This document shows positions 25,012 through 33,544 of a DNA stretch of 64,000 bases, piece by piece. The DNA lies in the NCBI RefSeq assembly GCF_020009625.1, contig NZ_JAIHLP010000002.1:3720001-3784000 (forward strand), written 5' to 3'. The notes beneath the pieces are model-generated. The model had not been told where the DNA came from, did no database searches, and was given only the letters and a program-made list of their open reading frames with translations. The translations under genes and the position numbers were made by a program. Within the stretch, counting starts at the first letter, position 1. Each line of letters begins with the position of its first letter. The DNA comes from Leifsonia poae (GTDB taxonomy: Bacteria; Actinomycetota; Actinomycetes; Actinomycetales; Microbacteriaceae).

Positions 25012-25860
25012 TCAGACGCCCACGATCTCGGCGCTGACGTTCCAGAGGTCGCGCCCCAATTGCGCGTTCTTGGCCTGGTGACGCATTACACCGTTGGCGC
25101 GGAGGCGGTCGAAGTAGGTTCCGCTCGGCGCACCGACCGGGCTGTCGGTTGCGAGCATCACAAGGGGCGCGGCACCGCGGTCGACGCCGATGCCGTAGCC
25201 TCCCCGGGTGACTGCCGAACCGAAACGGATCAGCGGGGAGGACAGGCCGAAGTTCGTGGCGATCGTTCCCGGATGGAACGAGAACGCGTCGATCCCGGTT
25301 CCGGTGAGGCGTTCGGCGAGTTCGCGGATGAAGAGGATCGTGGCGAGCTTCGCGGTTCCGTACGCGCGCCAGCCGCCCATCCAGGGGCGTTGGGCGAAGT
25401 CGAGGTCGTCGAGGCGCAGCCGGCCGAACCGGTTGGCGACGCTCGCGGTTGACACCACGCGCACCGGATGGCCGGCTTCGGCGGTGCTTTCGAGGCGCGG
25501 CAGCAGCAGTTTGGTGAGCAGGAATGGCGCCAGATGGTTGGTCTGGATGGTCCGTTCGTGGCCGTCGACCGTGATCTCGCGTTTGGCGTAGAGGCCGCCC
25601 GCGTTGTTGGCGAGCACATCGATCCGCTCGTAGCGTTGCAGCAGGGCATCGGCCAGCGCGTGCACATCGGCCAATCGTTCGAAGTCGGCGAGGAACGGGG
25701 TGCCGCCGACCCGTTCTGCGACCGCCCGCGTGCGCTCGGGGTTGCGGCCGACGATGGCGATCTCGTTGCCCTGCGCGGCGAGCTGCTCGGCCGCGACGAC
25801 GCCGATGCCGGAACTCGCACCGGTGAGGACGATCGTGCGGGGTGTCGACTGGCCGCTCAC
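25012..25860 (-). CDS. SDR family oxidoreductase (retinol dehydrogenase-like)
   Basis: A 282-residue short-chain dehydrogenase: TGASSGIG (14-21), VGRNPER after strand 2 (NADP-type), NNAGGLY, then Ser in VVSTAS and YGTAK for the Tyr-Lys pair, as in the retinol dehydrogenase/WWOX-like group. GTG 25860 overlaps the stop of the upstream HExxH protein gene (GTGA), so it is translationally coupled. It is last in a five-gene same-strand run from 29482. The substrate is unknown. Confidence 0.88.
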   Translation of the reverse strand: MSGQSTPRTIVLTGASSGIGVVAAEQLAAQGNEIAIVGRNPERTRAVAERVGGTPFLADFERLADVHALADALLQRYERIDVLANNAGGLYAKREITVDGHERTIQTNHLAPFLLTKLLLPRLESTAEAGHPVRVVSTASVANRFGRLRLDDLDFAQRPWMGGWRAYGTAKLATILFIRELAERLTGTGIDAFSFHPGTIATNFGLSSPLIRFGSAVTRGGYGIGVDRGAAPLVMLATDSPVGAPSGTYFDRLRANGVMRHQAKNAQLGRDLWNVSAEIVGV

Positions 25861-26222
25861 AGGTAGCCGCCCTTCTCGAGACCGGCTTCGATCTCGAATC
25901 GATTCTTCAACGGGTCGCGTCCGGCGACGAGGTAGAGCAGGGGGAAGAGCATGCCATAACGCTGCCACTGCCGTTTGTGGATCGCCTCGTGCTCCAGCAC
26001 GTCATCGGTGACGTTCTGCGCCGTGAGGTAGCAGCCACCGACGCACGAACCGCCGCGGCCGAAAGTGCGGGGCGGCATGCCCCGGAACACGAAGAGGCCC
26101 TGCCGGCGTTCGACGCGGCCGGTGCTCCAGAGGAAGCCCCAGACCAGTCCGACCGCTGTCGCATAGAGGTAGCCCAGCCAACTGATCGGCGAATCGAGCA
26201 CGAGCTGTTTGATCGCGCGCAT
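25857..26222 (-). CDS. small membrane protein with HExxH motif
   Basis: A 121-residue protein with a TM segment at about 13-32 and another hydrophobic stretch at 91-101. Between them is LEHEAIHKRQW: His78-Glu79-x-x-His82 is the zinc-metalloprotease signature. CVGGC (60-64) could be a disulfide or metal pair. ATG 26222 follows AAGGAG at seven bases. It lies 4 bases after the disulfide-reductase gene and overlaps the SDR. I do not recognise a named family. A membrane-bound minimal peptidase domain is a hypothesis, as HExxH also arises by chance. Confidence 0.75.
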   Translation of the reverse strand: MRAIKQLVLDSPISWLGYLYATAVGLVWGFLWSTGRVERRQGLFVFRGMPPRTFGRGGSCVGGCYLTAQNVTDDVLEHEAIHKRQWQRYGMLFPLLYLVAGRDPLKNRFEIEAGLEKGGYL

Positions 26223-26226
26223 CCGT

Positions 26227-27675
26227 CTACTCCTTCGGCCGGCCGTACGTCTCGAGCAGACGCAACCAGACTTCGCTGATCGTGGGGTAGGAGGGAACCG
26301 CATGCCAGAGGCGGGCGATCGGCACCTCGCCGACGATCGCCACGGTGGCCGAGTGCAGCAGCTCGGCGACGTCTTGGCCCACGAACGTCACGCCGAGCAG
26401 CACTCCGCGATCTTCGTCGACGACCATGCGCGCCTGACCGGTGTAATTGTCGGCGGTGACGCTCGCACCGGCCACCTGCCCGATGGCGTAGTCGACGACG
26501 CGGATGCGGTGCCCGGCCTTCTCGGCCGCGGCGGCGGTCAGCCCCACCGACGCGACCTCGGGGTCGGTGAACGTCACCTGGGGAACCGCCCGATGGTCGG
26601 CCGTGGCGACGAAAGCCCCCCACGGAGCGAGGGAGACCTCGCGGCCGTCGGCTCGCGCGGCGATCGCGTCGCCCGCCGCTCGCGCCTGGTACTTGCCCTG
26701 GTGGGTGAGCAGCGCCCGGTGGTTGACGTCGCCGACGGCGTAGAGCCAGCCGCCCTCGACGGGTTCGCCGTTGTCGCGCAGCACCCGCAGGCTGTCGTCG
26801 ACCGGGAGCCAGGCCCCGCCTTCCAGGCCGAACCGCTCGAGCCCGAGGTCGCCGGTGTGCGGGATGCGGCCGGTCGCGACGAGGAGCTCGTCCGATTCGA
26901 CGATGGTGCCGTCGTCGAGACGCAGCCGGAAACCGTTCCCCTCTGTGCGCTCCACTGCGGTCGGTGAGACATCGAGATGCACGGTGACGCCGAGCGCGCG
27001 CAGCGAGTCGTTCACCAGCTCGCCGGCGAACGGCTCGCTGCCGCCGAGGAGTGCGCCGCGCGCGATCAGATGCACATCTGTGCCGAAACCGGCGTACGCC
27101 GTCGCCATCTCGACGCCGACCACTCCGCCCCCGAGGATCGCCAGCGAGAGGGGCACCCGCTGCACGCTCGTGGCGTCGCGGCTCGTCCAGGGGCGGCTTT
27201 CGCGCAGTCCCGGGATGTCGGGAAGCAGCGCAGCCGAGCCCGTGCAGACCGCGACCGCCTGCGTGGCCGTGAGAACGGTGACCGTGCCGTCGTCGGCGGT
27301 GACGGTGACCTCGCGAGGGGCGGTGAGCACGCCGTGACCGCGCACGAGATCGATGCCGGCGCCGTTCAGCCAGGCGACCTGGCCGTCGTCCTTCCAATTG
27401 CTCGTCATGCCGTCGCGCCGCGTCAGCACCGCCTCGACGTCGAGGGGGCCGGTGATGGCCTCGCGGACCCCGCCGACCCGCTCGGCCGCGCGGAGCAGCG
27501 CCCCGCTGCGCAGCAGCGCCTTGGACGGCATGCACGCCCAATACGAGCATTCGCCGCCGACCAGTTCCGCTTCGACGATGACGGTGCGCAGGCCGCCTTG
27601 GACGGCGCGATCGGCCACATTCTCGCCGACGGCTCCCGCGCCGATCACGATGACGTCGTACTCGGTGCTTATCAT
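26227..27675 (-). CDS. pyridine nucleotide-disulfide oxidoreductase (dihydrolipoyl dehydrogenase-like)
   Basis: A 482-residue class I flavoprotein. FAD motif GAGAVGENVA near residue 12, redox pair Cys43/Cys48 in GGECSYWACMPSK, NAD motif GGGVVGVEMA, second FAD motif LYAVGDVN, and a C-terminal HAVPSYPTISE where lipoamide dehydrogenases have their active-site His-x-x-Pro-Thr-x-x-Glu. ATG 27675 is chosen because GGAG lies five bases upstream; a GTG two codons earlier overlaps it. Actinobacterial homologues are mercuric reductase or LpdA-like enzymes of unclear substrate. It lies in the arginase-to-SDR gene run. Confidence 0.9.
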   Translation of the reverse strand: MISTEYDVIVIGAGAVGENVADRAVQGGLRTVIVEAELVGGECSYWACMPSKALLRSGALLRAAERVGGVREAITGPLDVEAVLTRRDGMTSNWKDDGQVAWLNGAGIDLVRGHGVLTAPREVTVTADDGTVTVLTATQAVAVCTGSAALLPDIPGLRESRPWTSRDATSVQRVPLSLAILGGGVVGVEMATAYAGFGTDVHLIARGALLGGSEPFAGELVNDSLRALGVTVHLDVSPTAVERTEGNGFRLRLDDGTIVESDELLVATGRIPHTGDLGLERFGLEGGAWLPVDDSLRVLRDNGEPVEGGWLYAVGDVNHRALLTHQGKYQARAAGDAIAARADGREVSLAPWGAFVATADHRAVPQVTFTDPEVASVGLTAAAAEKAGHRIRVVDYAIGQVAGASVTADNYTGQARMVVDEDRGVLLGVTFVGQDVAELLHSATVAIVGEVPIARLWHAVPSYPTISEVWLRLLETYGRPKE

Positions 27676-27684
27676 GTTCACTCC

Positions 27685-27734
27685 GGTCGGGGTCGGGGTC
27701 GGGGTCGGGGTCGTGGGCGTGTGCGTGTGCGTGG
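27685..27734. repeat. hexanucleotide tandem repeat (GGTCGG)n plus GTGTGC tract
   Basis: GGTCGG is repeated almost five times (27685-27713), followed by GTGGGCGTGTGCGTGTGCG. It occupies the gap between the crotonase and the flavoprotein, ending next to the flavoprotein ribosome site. Copy number may vary between strains. Confidence 0.8.
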
Positions 27735-27750
27735 GATCGGCGACCGCCGG

Positions 27751-28536
27751 TCAGCGGCCGACAAACTCGGCTTCCGCGCGGGCGAGGAAGGCCTGCATGC
27801 CGATCCGGGCATCTTCGCTGGTGGCGAGGCGGACGAGCGCCGGCTGCAACCCCGCTTCGGCCGCGGCGTCTCCATCGCGCACCGCGCGTCGTGCGTTGGT
27901 GAGCGTGGCCTGAACGGCGAGCGGCGCCTGAGCGGCGATGCGCTGAGCGATGGCGAGTGCCCGGTCGAACTGATCGCCGTCGTCGACGACCTCCTGCACG
28001 AGCCCGATGCGCCAGGCCTCCGCGGCGTCGAAGAGATCGCCGGTGAGCATCCACCGCATGGCGTTGCCCCAGCCGACCGCGCGGGGGAATCTCAGGGTGG
28101 CGCCGCCGAACGGAAGGATGCCACGGGTGACCTCGATCTGCCCGAACCGGGTGGAGCGTGCCGCGACCGCGACATCGCTGGCCAGGATGAGCTCGATGCC
28201 GAGGGTCAGGCACAGGCCCTGAACCGCGATGACGACGGGCTTGCTGAGCTGCTCGCCCGAGACCTGCCACGGATTGATCCCGCCCTCGGGAGCGAAGGTC
28301 AGCCCGTCGGCCCCGATGCGCGGCCCGAGGTCGGCGAGATCGAGACCGGCGGTGAAATGCTCGCCGATCGCGTGCACCAGACCCACGCGCAACGCGGGGT
28401 CGCGCTCCAGCTCGCCGTAAGCCGCGGCCAGCAGGCTGAGCAGCTCGAAATCGGCGGCGTTGCGCTTCTCGGGGCGGTTGATGCCGATGAGCAGGATGTG
28501 GCCGCGACGTTCGGTGACGATCTTGGGTTCGGTCAT
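27751..28536 (-). CDS. enoyl-CoA hydratase/isomerase (crotonase) family protein
   Basis: A 261-residue crotonase. RPEKRNAADFELL is the acyl-CoA pocket start, FTAGLDLADL the first oxyanion region, VQGLCLTLGIELILASDV the second, and QIEVTRGILPFGGAT carries the Glu where hydratases have a catalytic acid. ATG 28536 gives the normal family start (MTEPKIV). It lies 22 bases after the arginase-family gene. Likely hydrates or isomerises an enoyl-CoA; the substrate is unknown. Confidence 0.9.
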   Translation of the reverse strand: MTEPKIVTERRGHILLIGINRPEKRNAADFELLSLLAAAYGELERDPALRVGLVHAIGEHFTAGLDLADLGPRIGADGLTFAPEGGINPWQVSGEQLSKPVVIAVQGLCLTLGIELILASDVAVAARSTRFGQIEVTRGILPFGGATLRFPRAVGWGNAMRWMLTGDLFDAAEAWRIGLVQEVVDDGDQFDRALAIAQRIAAQAPLAVQATLTNARRAVRDGDAAAEAGLQPALVRLATSEDARIGMQAFLARAEAEFVGR

Positions 28537-28558
28537 GTCTCCCAAGCTACCTCGGGCC

Positions 28559-29482
28559 TCAGAGCGCGTCATCGGTTGCGCGTGGATCTGAGGAGAGATG
28601 ACGTGCCGAGCCCGTTGGGGAGGAGCCCTCCGGCGCGGTCAGCGGCGCGGTGAGCGAGCCGAGGATGCGCAGGATGACGGGCATATCCTGTTCCGCAGCC
28701 TCCACCGATTCCGGCGCGAACTCGGTGATGCCGGCCCCGGCGAACTCGAACCGCGAGCGCAGCGCGCGAACGGCGGCGACCAAGAGTTCCGGCTGCACGC
28801 CGAACGGTTCGGGCGAGCCGACACCGTCGATCGTCGCCGGGTCGAGCACGTCGAGATCGATGTGCAGGTAGACCGCGGAGGCGCCGGTCGACTCGACGGC
28901 CGCCACCAGTTCGGCGGGATCGGCGAACGTGTCGGCGGCGAGGAGCCGCACACCGTTGCTCTCGATGTACTCGCTCTCGCCGTCGTCGAGCGAACGGGTT
29001 CCTGCGAGCACCAGCTGTGCGGGAGTCAGAACGGCCGCCCCGGTCGATGCGAGCTGTTCCGGGCCCTCGCCGAGCAGGGCGCGCGCGACCATGCCGTGGA
29101 ACGCGCCCGACGGGGAGGAGGCCACGTCGTTGAGGTCGGCGTGGGCGTCGAACCAGACGAGTGCGACGCTGCCGGGCTCGCGGCCGGCGACCACATGCTG
29201 GATGCTGGCGAGGTCGGCACCGCAGTCGCCGCCGATGGTGATGACGGGTTCGTCGAGCACGGTCAGCTCGGCCAGAACGGCGTCGCGAACGGTGGCGAGC
29301 GCAGAGAACCGGTGCACGCCCGTTCCGAGAGAGTCGCCCGCGGAAGCCGGAATCGCGACCGTCGTCGTGGCCGATGCGGGGAGGTCGCCACGGATGGCTT
29401 CGGCACCGTCTATCAAACGCATGGCGCGGGAGGAGCCGGAGCCCTGCCACTGCGGAACGACGAGGAAAGCGGCGCCGGTCAT
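28559..29482 (-). CDS. arginase/agmatinase (ureohydrolase) family protein
   Basis: A 307-residue binuclear manganese hydrolase. Metal motifs are IGGDCGADL (GGDCG in place of the usual GGDHS, so one His ligand is changed to Cys), WFDAHADLN (DAHxD) and HIDLDVLDP (DxD). ATG 29482 has AGGAG five bases upstream. Family members release urea, or formamide in formiminoglutamase. The His-to-Cys change occurs in some formiminoglutamase-like and arginase-like proteins, so activity is not assured. First gene of a probable five-gene operon. Confidence 0.88.
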   Translation of the reverse strand: MTGAAFLVVPQWQGSGSSRAMRLIDGAEAIRGDLPASATTTVAIPASAGDSLGTGVHRFSALATVRDAVLAELTVLDEPVITIGGDCGADLASIQHVVAGREPGSVALVWFDAHADLNDVASSPSGAFHGMVARALLGEGPEQLASTGAAVLTPAQLVLAGTRSLDDGESEYIESNGVRLLAADTFADPAELVAAVESTGASAVYLHIDLDVLDPATIDGVGSPEPFGVQPELLVAAVRALRSRFEFAGAGITEFAPESVEAAEQDMPVILRILGSLTAPLTAPEGSSPTGSARHLSSDPRATDDAL

Positions 29483-29600
29483 CCGATACTCCTGCTCATC
29501 GCCGGCCCAGGATGCGGTGCTTCGCGCAGCGTCTCTGTCGTCATATCGCCATCCAACCTCTTCGAGGGCTGCCGTTCGCCGATTCCCAGCCAAGACGCAA

Positions 29601-29639
29601 GCGGCGGGGGAGCGGAGACCACCTCCGCCACCCCGCCGC
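29601..29639 (-). terminator. rho-independent-like terminator after pspA
   Basis: GCGGCGGGG (29601-29609) pairs with CCCCGCCGC (29631-29639), and the interior also pairs (GCGGAG with CTCCGC), giving a long stable hairpin just beyond the pspA stop (29649). On the minus strand it is followed by TTGCGTCTTGG, a weak T-rich tail. Confidence 0.6.
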
Positions 29640-29648
29640 CGGGAACGT

Positions 29649-30425
29649 CTACTGACCCGGCGTGTACGGAGCCGAGGGCGTCGCCTCGGCGGTCACAGCC
29701 GGCTGGGCCGGGGCGCCGCCGGTCTTGAGCGCGGCGAGCCGGGCCTCGACCTCTGTCATCTCACCCAGGTCGTCGAGCTGATTGAACTGGGCATCCAGGC
29801 TGGAGGCGGCGAGCTCGGACGCTCCGCGCACCTTCGCCTCCTCGCGCCGGATCTTGTCTTCGAATCGACCGACCTCGCTCGTGGGGTCGAGGATGTCGAC
29901 GCTCTTGACCGCATCCATCACCTGTGACTGGGCCTGCGCGCTCTTGGCCCGCGCGATCAGCTCGGACCGCTTGCTCTTGAGCTGCTCGAGCTTGGTCTTC
30001 ATGCCGTTCAGCCCGGACTTGAGCTTGTCGACGATCTCGGTCTGCGAGGCGATCTGCGGCTCGGCCGCCTTCGCCTCATTTTCGGAGGAGATCTGCCGTT
30101 GGAGAGCCACCTTGGCCAGGTTGTCGAACTTGTCGGCGTCGGCGGCGTCACCGCTTGCACGATACGTATCGGCCTGCTTGCTGGCGGCCAACGCCTTCTG
30201 GCCCCACTCGGAGGCGGCTTCGACATCTTCGCGGTGATCGTCTTCGAGCAGCCGGAGGTTGCCGATGGTCTCTGCGATCGCGCTTTCGGCGTCCGCGATG
30301 TTGTTGGTGAAGTCGCGGACCATCTGGTCCAGCATCTTCTCGGGGTCTTCCGCCTGATCGATGAGCGCGTTGACATTCGCCTTCATCAGCTGCGCGATCC
30401 GGCCGAAAATCGACTGTTTGGTCAT
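29649..30425 (-). CDS. pspA: PspA/IM30 family protein
   Basis: A 258-residue membrane-stress protein. It opens with SIFGRIAQLMKANVNALIDQ, the amphipathic helix region of PspA, then DPEKMLDQMVRDF and long coiled-coil helices (about 30-215), ending in a Pro/Ala tail. Known PspA/IM30 proteins bind and stabilise the inner leaflet of the membrane. ATG 30425 follows AAGGAAG. The TPM-domain gene lies just upstream on the same strand (34-base gap), an arrangement that suggests the two act together on membrane integrity. Confidence 0.92.
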   Translation of the reverse strand: MTKQSIFGRIAQLMKANVNALIDQAEDPEKMLDQMVRDFTNNIADAESAIAETIGNLRLLEDDHREDVEAASEWGQKALAASKQADTYRASGDAADADKFDNLAKVALQRQISSENEAKAAEPQIASQTEIVDKLKSGLNGMKTKLEQLKSKRSELIARAKSAQAQSQVMDAVKSVDILDPTSEVGRFEDKIRREEAKVRGASELAASSLDAQFNQLDDLGEMTEVEARLAALKTGGAPAQPAVTAEATPSAPYTPGQ

Positions 30426-30459
30426 GGTGCTTCCTTTCGCTTGTGGCCCCCCACGAGGC

Positions 30460-32487
30460 CTAGAACCGTCCACCTCCGCGACGGGAGCGGGTGCCGCCTC
30501 CGCCGAAGCTTCCAGGGCTGAAGCCGCCGCTACCGCCGCTGCTGCCACCCGGCCGGCTTCCGCCGGCCCGGCCGCCGCCCCCGGAGGACCGCCCACCGCC
30601 GCTGAGCACCGAGTTGATCAGGATGCCGCCGAGGATGGCGCCCATCGCCCCGTTGCCGCCCCCACCACCGGTTCCGCCGCCACCGAAGAGGCCGCCGAGT
30701 CCGGGGTCGGTCGTCTGGAAGCCGCCGACGTCCTGCTGGGCGAGCCGGGTCGCCTCGTCTGCGAGCTGGTCGGCGCGTTGGGCCTGCGCGAGCGCCGTGA
30801 CCGGGTCGCCGGCCGCTGCGGCCTCGGCCTGCACCACGAGACGGCCGGCCTCGGCGAGCCGGGTGCGTGCCTCCGGCCCGACGGCGCCGCGTCGGGCCGT
30901 GATGAAGTCTTCACAGGCGGAGACCCGGCTCTTCGCCGACAGCAGGGTCTGCTGCAGCGAGGCGACCGCGCGCTGGGCCTGCTGGCGCGCATCCCGAACC
31001 CCCTGCAGCACGCCATCGATGCTCTGATTGGCGGCCTCCAGCCGCTGCGCGATCTCGAGCGGGTTGACCTTGCCGGCGGCCATCTTGCTCTTCACATCGC
31101 CGAGGGTCTGCTCGGTGCCGGCGACCGCGGCGCCGATGGCGCCCTGCGGGTCGTCGGCGGCCGCGAGTGAACGCGCCTCGGCGAGATCGCTCTCCAGCTC
31201 GGCGATGGTGGAGTCGATGGTCTGCTGCGTGGTGCCGAGGTCGCTGCCGAGCCGGTCGACCGCATCCAGGAGCAGTGTCGCCTGGTCGACCGACTCCTCG
31301 GCCGCCCGAACCCCGACCGCGGCGGCGCTCGACTCGCCGGCATCGCTGTTCTGCTTCGCGGCGGTGAGAGCGGTGGAGACGAAGGCGAGCCGTTCGGCGG
31401 CCTGGGTGATGTTGTCGTGCACTGTGGCGAGCGAAGCATCGGTGTAACGCTCCGACAGGGAGGCGAGGGCGGCCGTGGAGGAGGCGATCCTCGCCTGGAC
31501 GGCATCCGCGGCGGTCTGCACCTCGGCCGTCGCCTGGGGAATACGCTTCTCGAGCGACCGCAGCTCGTCGAACGCCGCCGCCTGCTTGTCGAGCGCTTCA
31601 TTGGCGGCACCGCACAGCAGCACGATCTGCACGTTCCAGTCGCGCGTCTCCTGCTCGGTGTCCGGTTCGGAGTCGTCGAGCTTCTGCTTGAGTTTGAACG
31701 CGTCGCCGAGCTGCGCCTTCGCCGCGTCGAGGGCGGCCTGGAACGGGACGACCGACTCCGCCCCGTATTGGGCGGTGGCGAAGCCGAGCTCCTCCTCGCT
31801 GGTGCGCACGGCGTCGTCGGTCTGCACCAGGGCCGACCCGGCGCGCCTCTCGAGGTCTTTGATCGGCAGCGCCTGCAATTCGCTCTGCGGCGTGGTCGGC
31901 CGGCCGGCCGCCGCTTTCTTCTTCGACCGGCTGCGGACGAGGAAGAAGATCACGGCGGCGATCACGACGAGGGCGATCACGATGAACCAGATCAGACCAC
32001 CGCTGCCGCCACCGCCTGTGGCGTCGCCGAGACCGGTGGCGGCCGCCAGCGCGGCGCCTGTCCAATCGCCGGCTTTCAGCTTGGGGGCGATGTCGTTGGT
32101 CTCGATCTGACCGAGTTTGGTGTCGCTGACCGGCCCCTCCGAGTCGCCGGAGAGGTAGAAGGCGCGCCCGTCCGTCGCGACGGCGAGCAGATACTGCGTC
32201 GGACCGAGATTGTTGTTGGCCGCCGTCTGGTTCGCCCAGTCGGCCGCATCCGTCGGATTCGTGAACCGGTCGACGTAGACGACGTAGAGGTCGATGTTGT
32301 GGTCTCGCGAGAGCTGCTTCGATGCTTTCTCGATCGACTTCATGCCGTCAGTGCCGACGACTCCGGCCTGGTCGACTACATGTCCGCTGCCGAGGTCGAC
32401 GGGGCTCTGTGCGCTCGCAACCGTCGCCGTGCCCGCGACAAGCCCGATGGCCAGCAGCACCCCACCCAGAATTCGTGCTCCGCGCAT
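30460..32487 (-). CDS. TPM domain-containing membrane protein
   Basis: A 675-residue exported protein. A signal peptide occupies 1-26 (cleavage after TVASA), then a TPM domain (about 35-150, DQAGVVGTDGMKSIEKAS... LYVVYVDRFTNPTDAADW), a TM helix at about 168-190, a long cytoplasmic alpha-helical/coiled-coil region (200-560), and a Gly/Ser/Arg tail (GGGGRAGGSRPGGSSGG). TPM domains are linked to photosystem repair in plants and are found in actinobacteria next to PspA. ATG 32487 is preferred as the signal peptide begins there. Probably a membrane-anchored partner of PspA. Confidence 0.88.
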   Translation of the reverse strand: MRGARILGGVLLAIGLVAGTATVASAQSPVDLGSGHVVDQAGVVGTDGMKSIEKASKQLSRDHNIDLYVVYVDRFTNPTDAADWANQTAANNNLGPTQYLLAVATDGRAFYLSGDSEGPVSDTKLGQIETNDIAPKLKAGDWTGAALAAATGLGDATGGGGSGGLIWFIVIALVVIAAVIFFLVRSRSKKKAAAGRPTTPQSELQALPIKDLERRAGSALVQTDDAVRTSEEELGFATAQYGAESVVPFQAALDAAKAQLGDAFKLKQKLDDSEPDTEQETRDWNVQIVLLCGAANEALDKQAAAFDELRSLEKRIPQATAEVQTAADAVQARIASSTAALASLSERYTDASLATVHDNITQAAERLAFVSTALTAAKQNSDAGESSAAAVGVRAAEESVDQATLLLDAVDRLGSDLGTTQQTIDSTIAELESDLAEARSLAAADDPQGAIGAAVAGTEQTLGDVKSKMAAGKVNPLEIAQRLEAANQSIDGVLQGVRDARQQAQRAVASLQQTLLSAKSRVSACEDFITARRGAVGPEARTRLAEAGRLVVQAEAAAAGDPVTALAQAQRADQLADEATRLAQQDVGGFQTTDPGLGGLFGGGGTGGGGGNGAMGAILGGILINSVLSGGGRSSGGGGRAGGSRPGGSSGGSGGFSPGSFGGGGTRSRRGGGRF

Positions 32488-32665
32488 CCGCTCACTCTCT
32501 CGAGTCCACTCGTACTGTGCAGAGTCTATTGGGGCGACGTTCTGCGGCGCCAGAGTCTGGGAAGCAGCTGAAGAAAAGATCTGTTTCATCCTGTTACGCG
32601 TGGGATGCGCCGGGCCGGAGCGGCCGTCGAGAATGGGGGAGGCCCGCACGAAGAGAGGAGACCCG

Positions 32666-33418
32666 ATGAGCGGTCAGCACCCGTCACGGTCGCTCGCCGT
32701 CGTCGAGGTCATCCGGTTCCGTGGACACGACCGGGCCTACCACGACTATGTGCAGGTTCTCGTCGGTGCGGCCATCGCCGAGGCGGAGCGTCAGGGTTGG
32801 GCGGTCATCCGGCTCGCCGCCGACCAGGGCGAGGATGCGCTTCTCGCGCGCACCGAGGACGCCGACGCCATTCTCCTGATGGGCGGCGAAGACATCGCGC
32901 CCGCCTTCTACGGCGGCATCGCCGGGTATGACGGCGAGAGCCGGCACCTCGAAGCCGCCGACGCCGCCCAGATCGCGCTAGCCCGCCGGGCGATCGCCCG
33001 AGAGACACCGCTTCTCGGCATCTGCCGGGGTCTGCAGATCGTGAACGTGGCACTGGGCGGGACGCTCATCCAGCATCTGGGGGAGCAGAGCATCCACAAG
33101 AACCACGGCGTGCCGGTGCGCGAGGTCATGGCGACGCATCCGGTGCGTCTCGCGGCCGGGAGCCTGGTCGCCGGCCTCCTCGGCGGCGCTACTGTCGATG
33201 TGCAGAGCGCGCACCACCAGGCGGTCGACCGGGTGGGCGCGGGGCTCGTGGTCACCGGGCGTGCGCCGGACGGACATGTCGAGGCGGTCGAGCACGAGAG
33301 CGCCCCGGTGTTGGCGGTGCAGTGGCATCCGGAAGACCCGGGCGCCCCCGCGGGGCAGCTGGAGGCGCTCATCGCCTCCCTCGACCGCGTCGCCACCCCC
33401 CTCTCGTTCGCCGCCTAA
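32666..33418 (+). CDS. gamma-glutamyl-gamma-aminobutyrate hydrolase family protein (class I GATase-like)
   Basis: A 250-residue peptidase C26/class I amidotransferase fold. Cys120 in LLGICRGLQ is the nucleophile; His221 and Glu223 in VQWHPED complete the triad. LLMGGEDIAP gives the oxyanion loop and NHGVP plus SAHHQAVD are typical of the PuuD group, which hydrolyses gamma-glutamyl-GABA in putrescine use. ATG 32666 follows GAGAGGAG. It is divergent from the TPM gene. No other putrescine gene sits next to it, so the substrate is inferred from family only. Confidence 0.88.
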   Translation: MSGQHPSRSLAVVEVIRFRGHDRAYHDYVQVLVGAAIAEAERQGWAVIRLAADQGEDALLARTEDADAILLMGGEDIAPAFYGGIAGYDGESRHLEAADAAQIALARRAIARETPLLGICRGLQIVNVALGGTLIQHLGEQSIHKNHGVPVREVMATHPVRLAAGSLVAGLLGGATVDVQSAHHQAVDRVGAGLVVTGRAPDGHVEAVEHESAPVLAVQWHPEDPGAPAGQLEALIASLDRVATPLSFAA

Positions 33419-33454
33419 CACCCCCACCCCCTCCACCCCCTCACTCTTCGCCGA

Positions 33455-33513
33455 ATCATTTGCCACAAATGTCGCCCCTGACGGAGTCAGAGACGACATT
33501 TGTGGCAAATGTT
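33455..33513. repeat. 59-nt nested palindrome, copy 2
   Basis: CATTTGCCACAAATGTCG (33457-33474) and CGACATTTGTGGCAAATG (33494-33511) are perfect reverse complements around a 19-base loop that contains CTGAC-GGA-GTCAG. Same size and arm logic as copy 1 (7985-8043); the loop aligns with copy 1 when reversed. It lies between convergent genes (33418 and 33545). Confidence 0.85.
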
Positions 33514-33544
33514 TGGCGCGAGGGTGGGGCGGAAAGCGGCTGAG

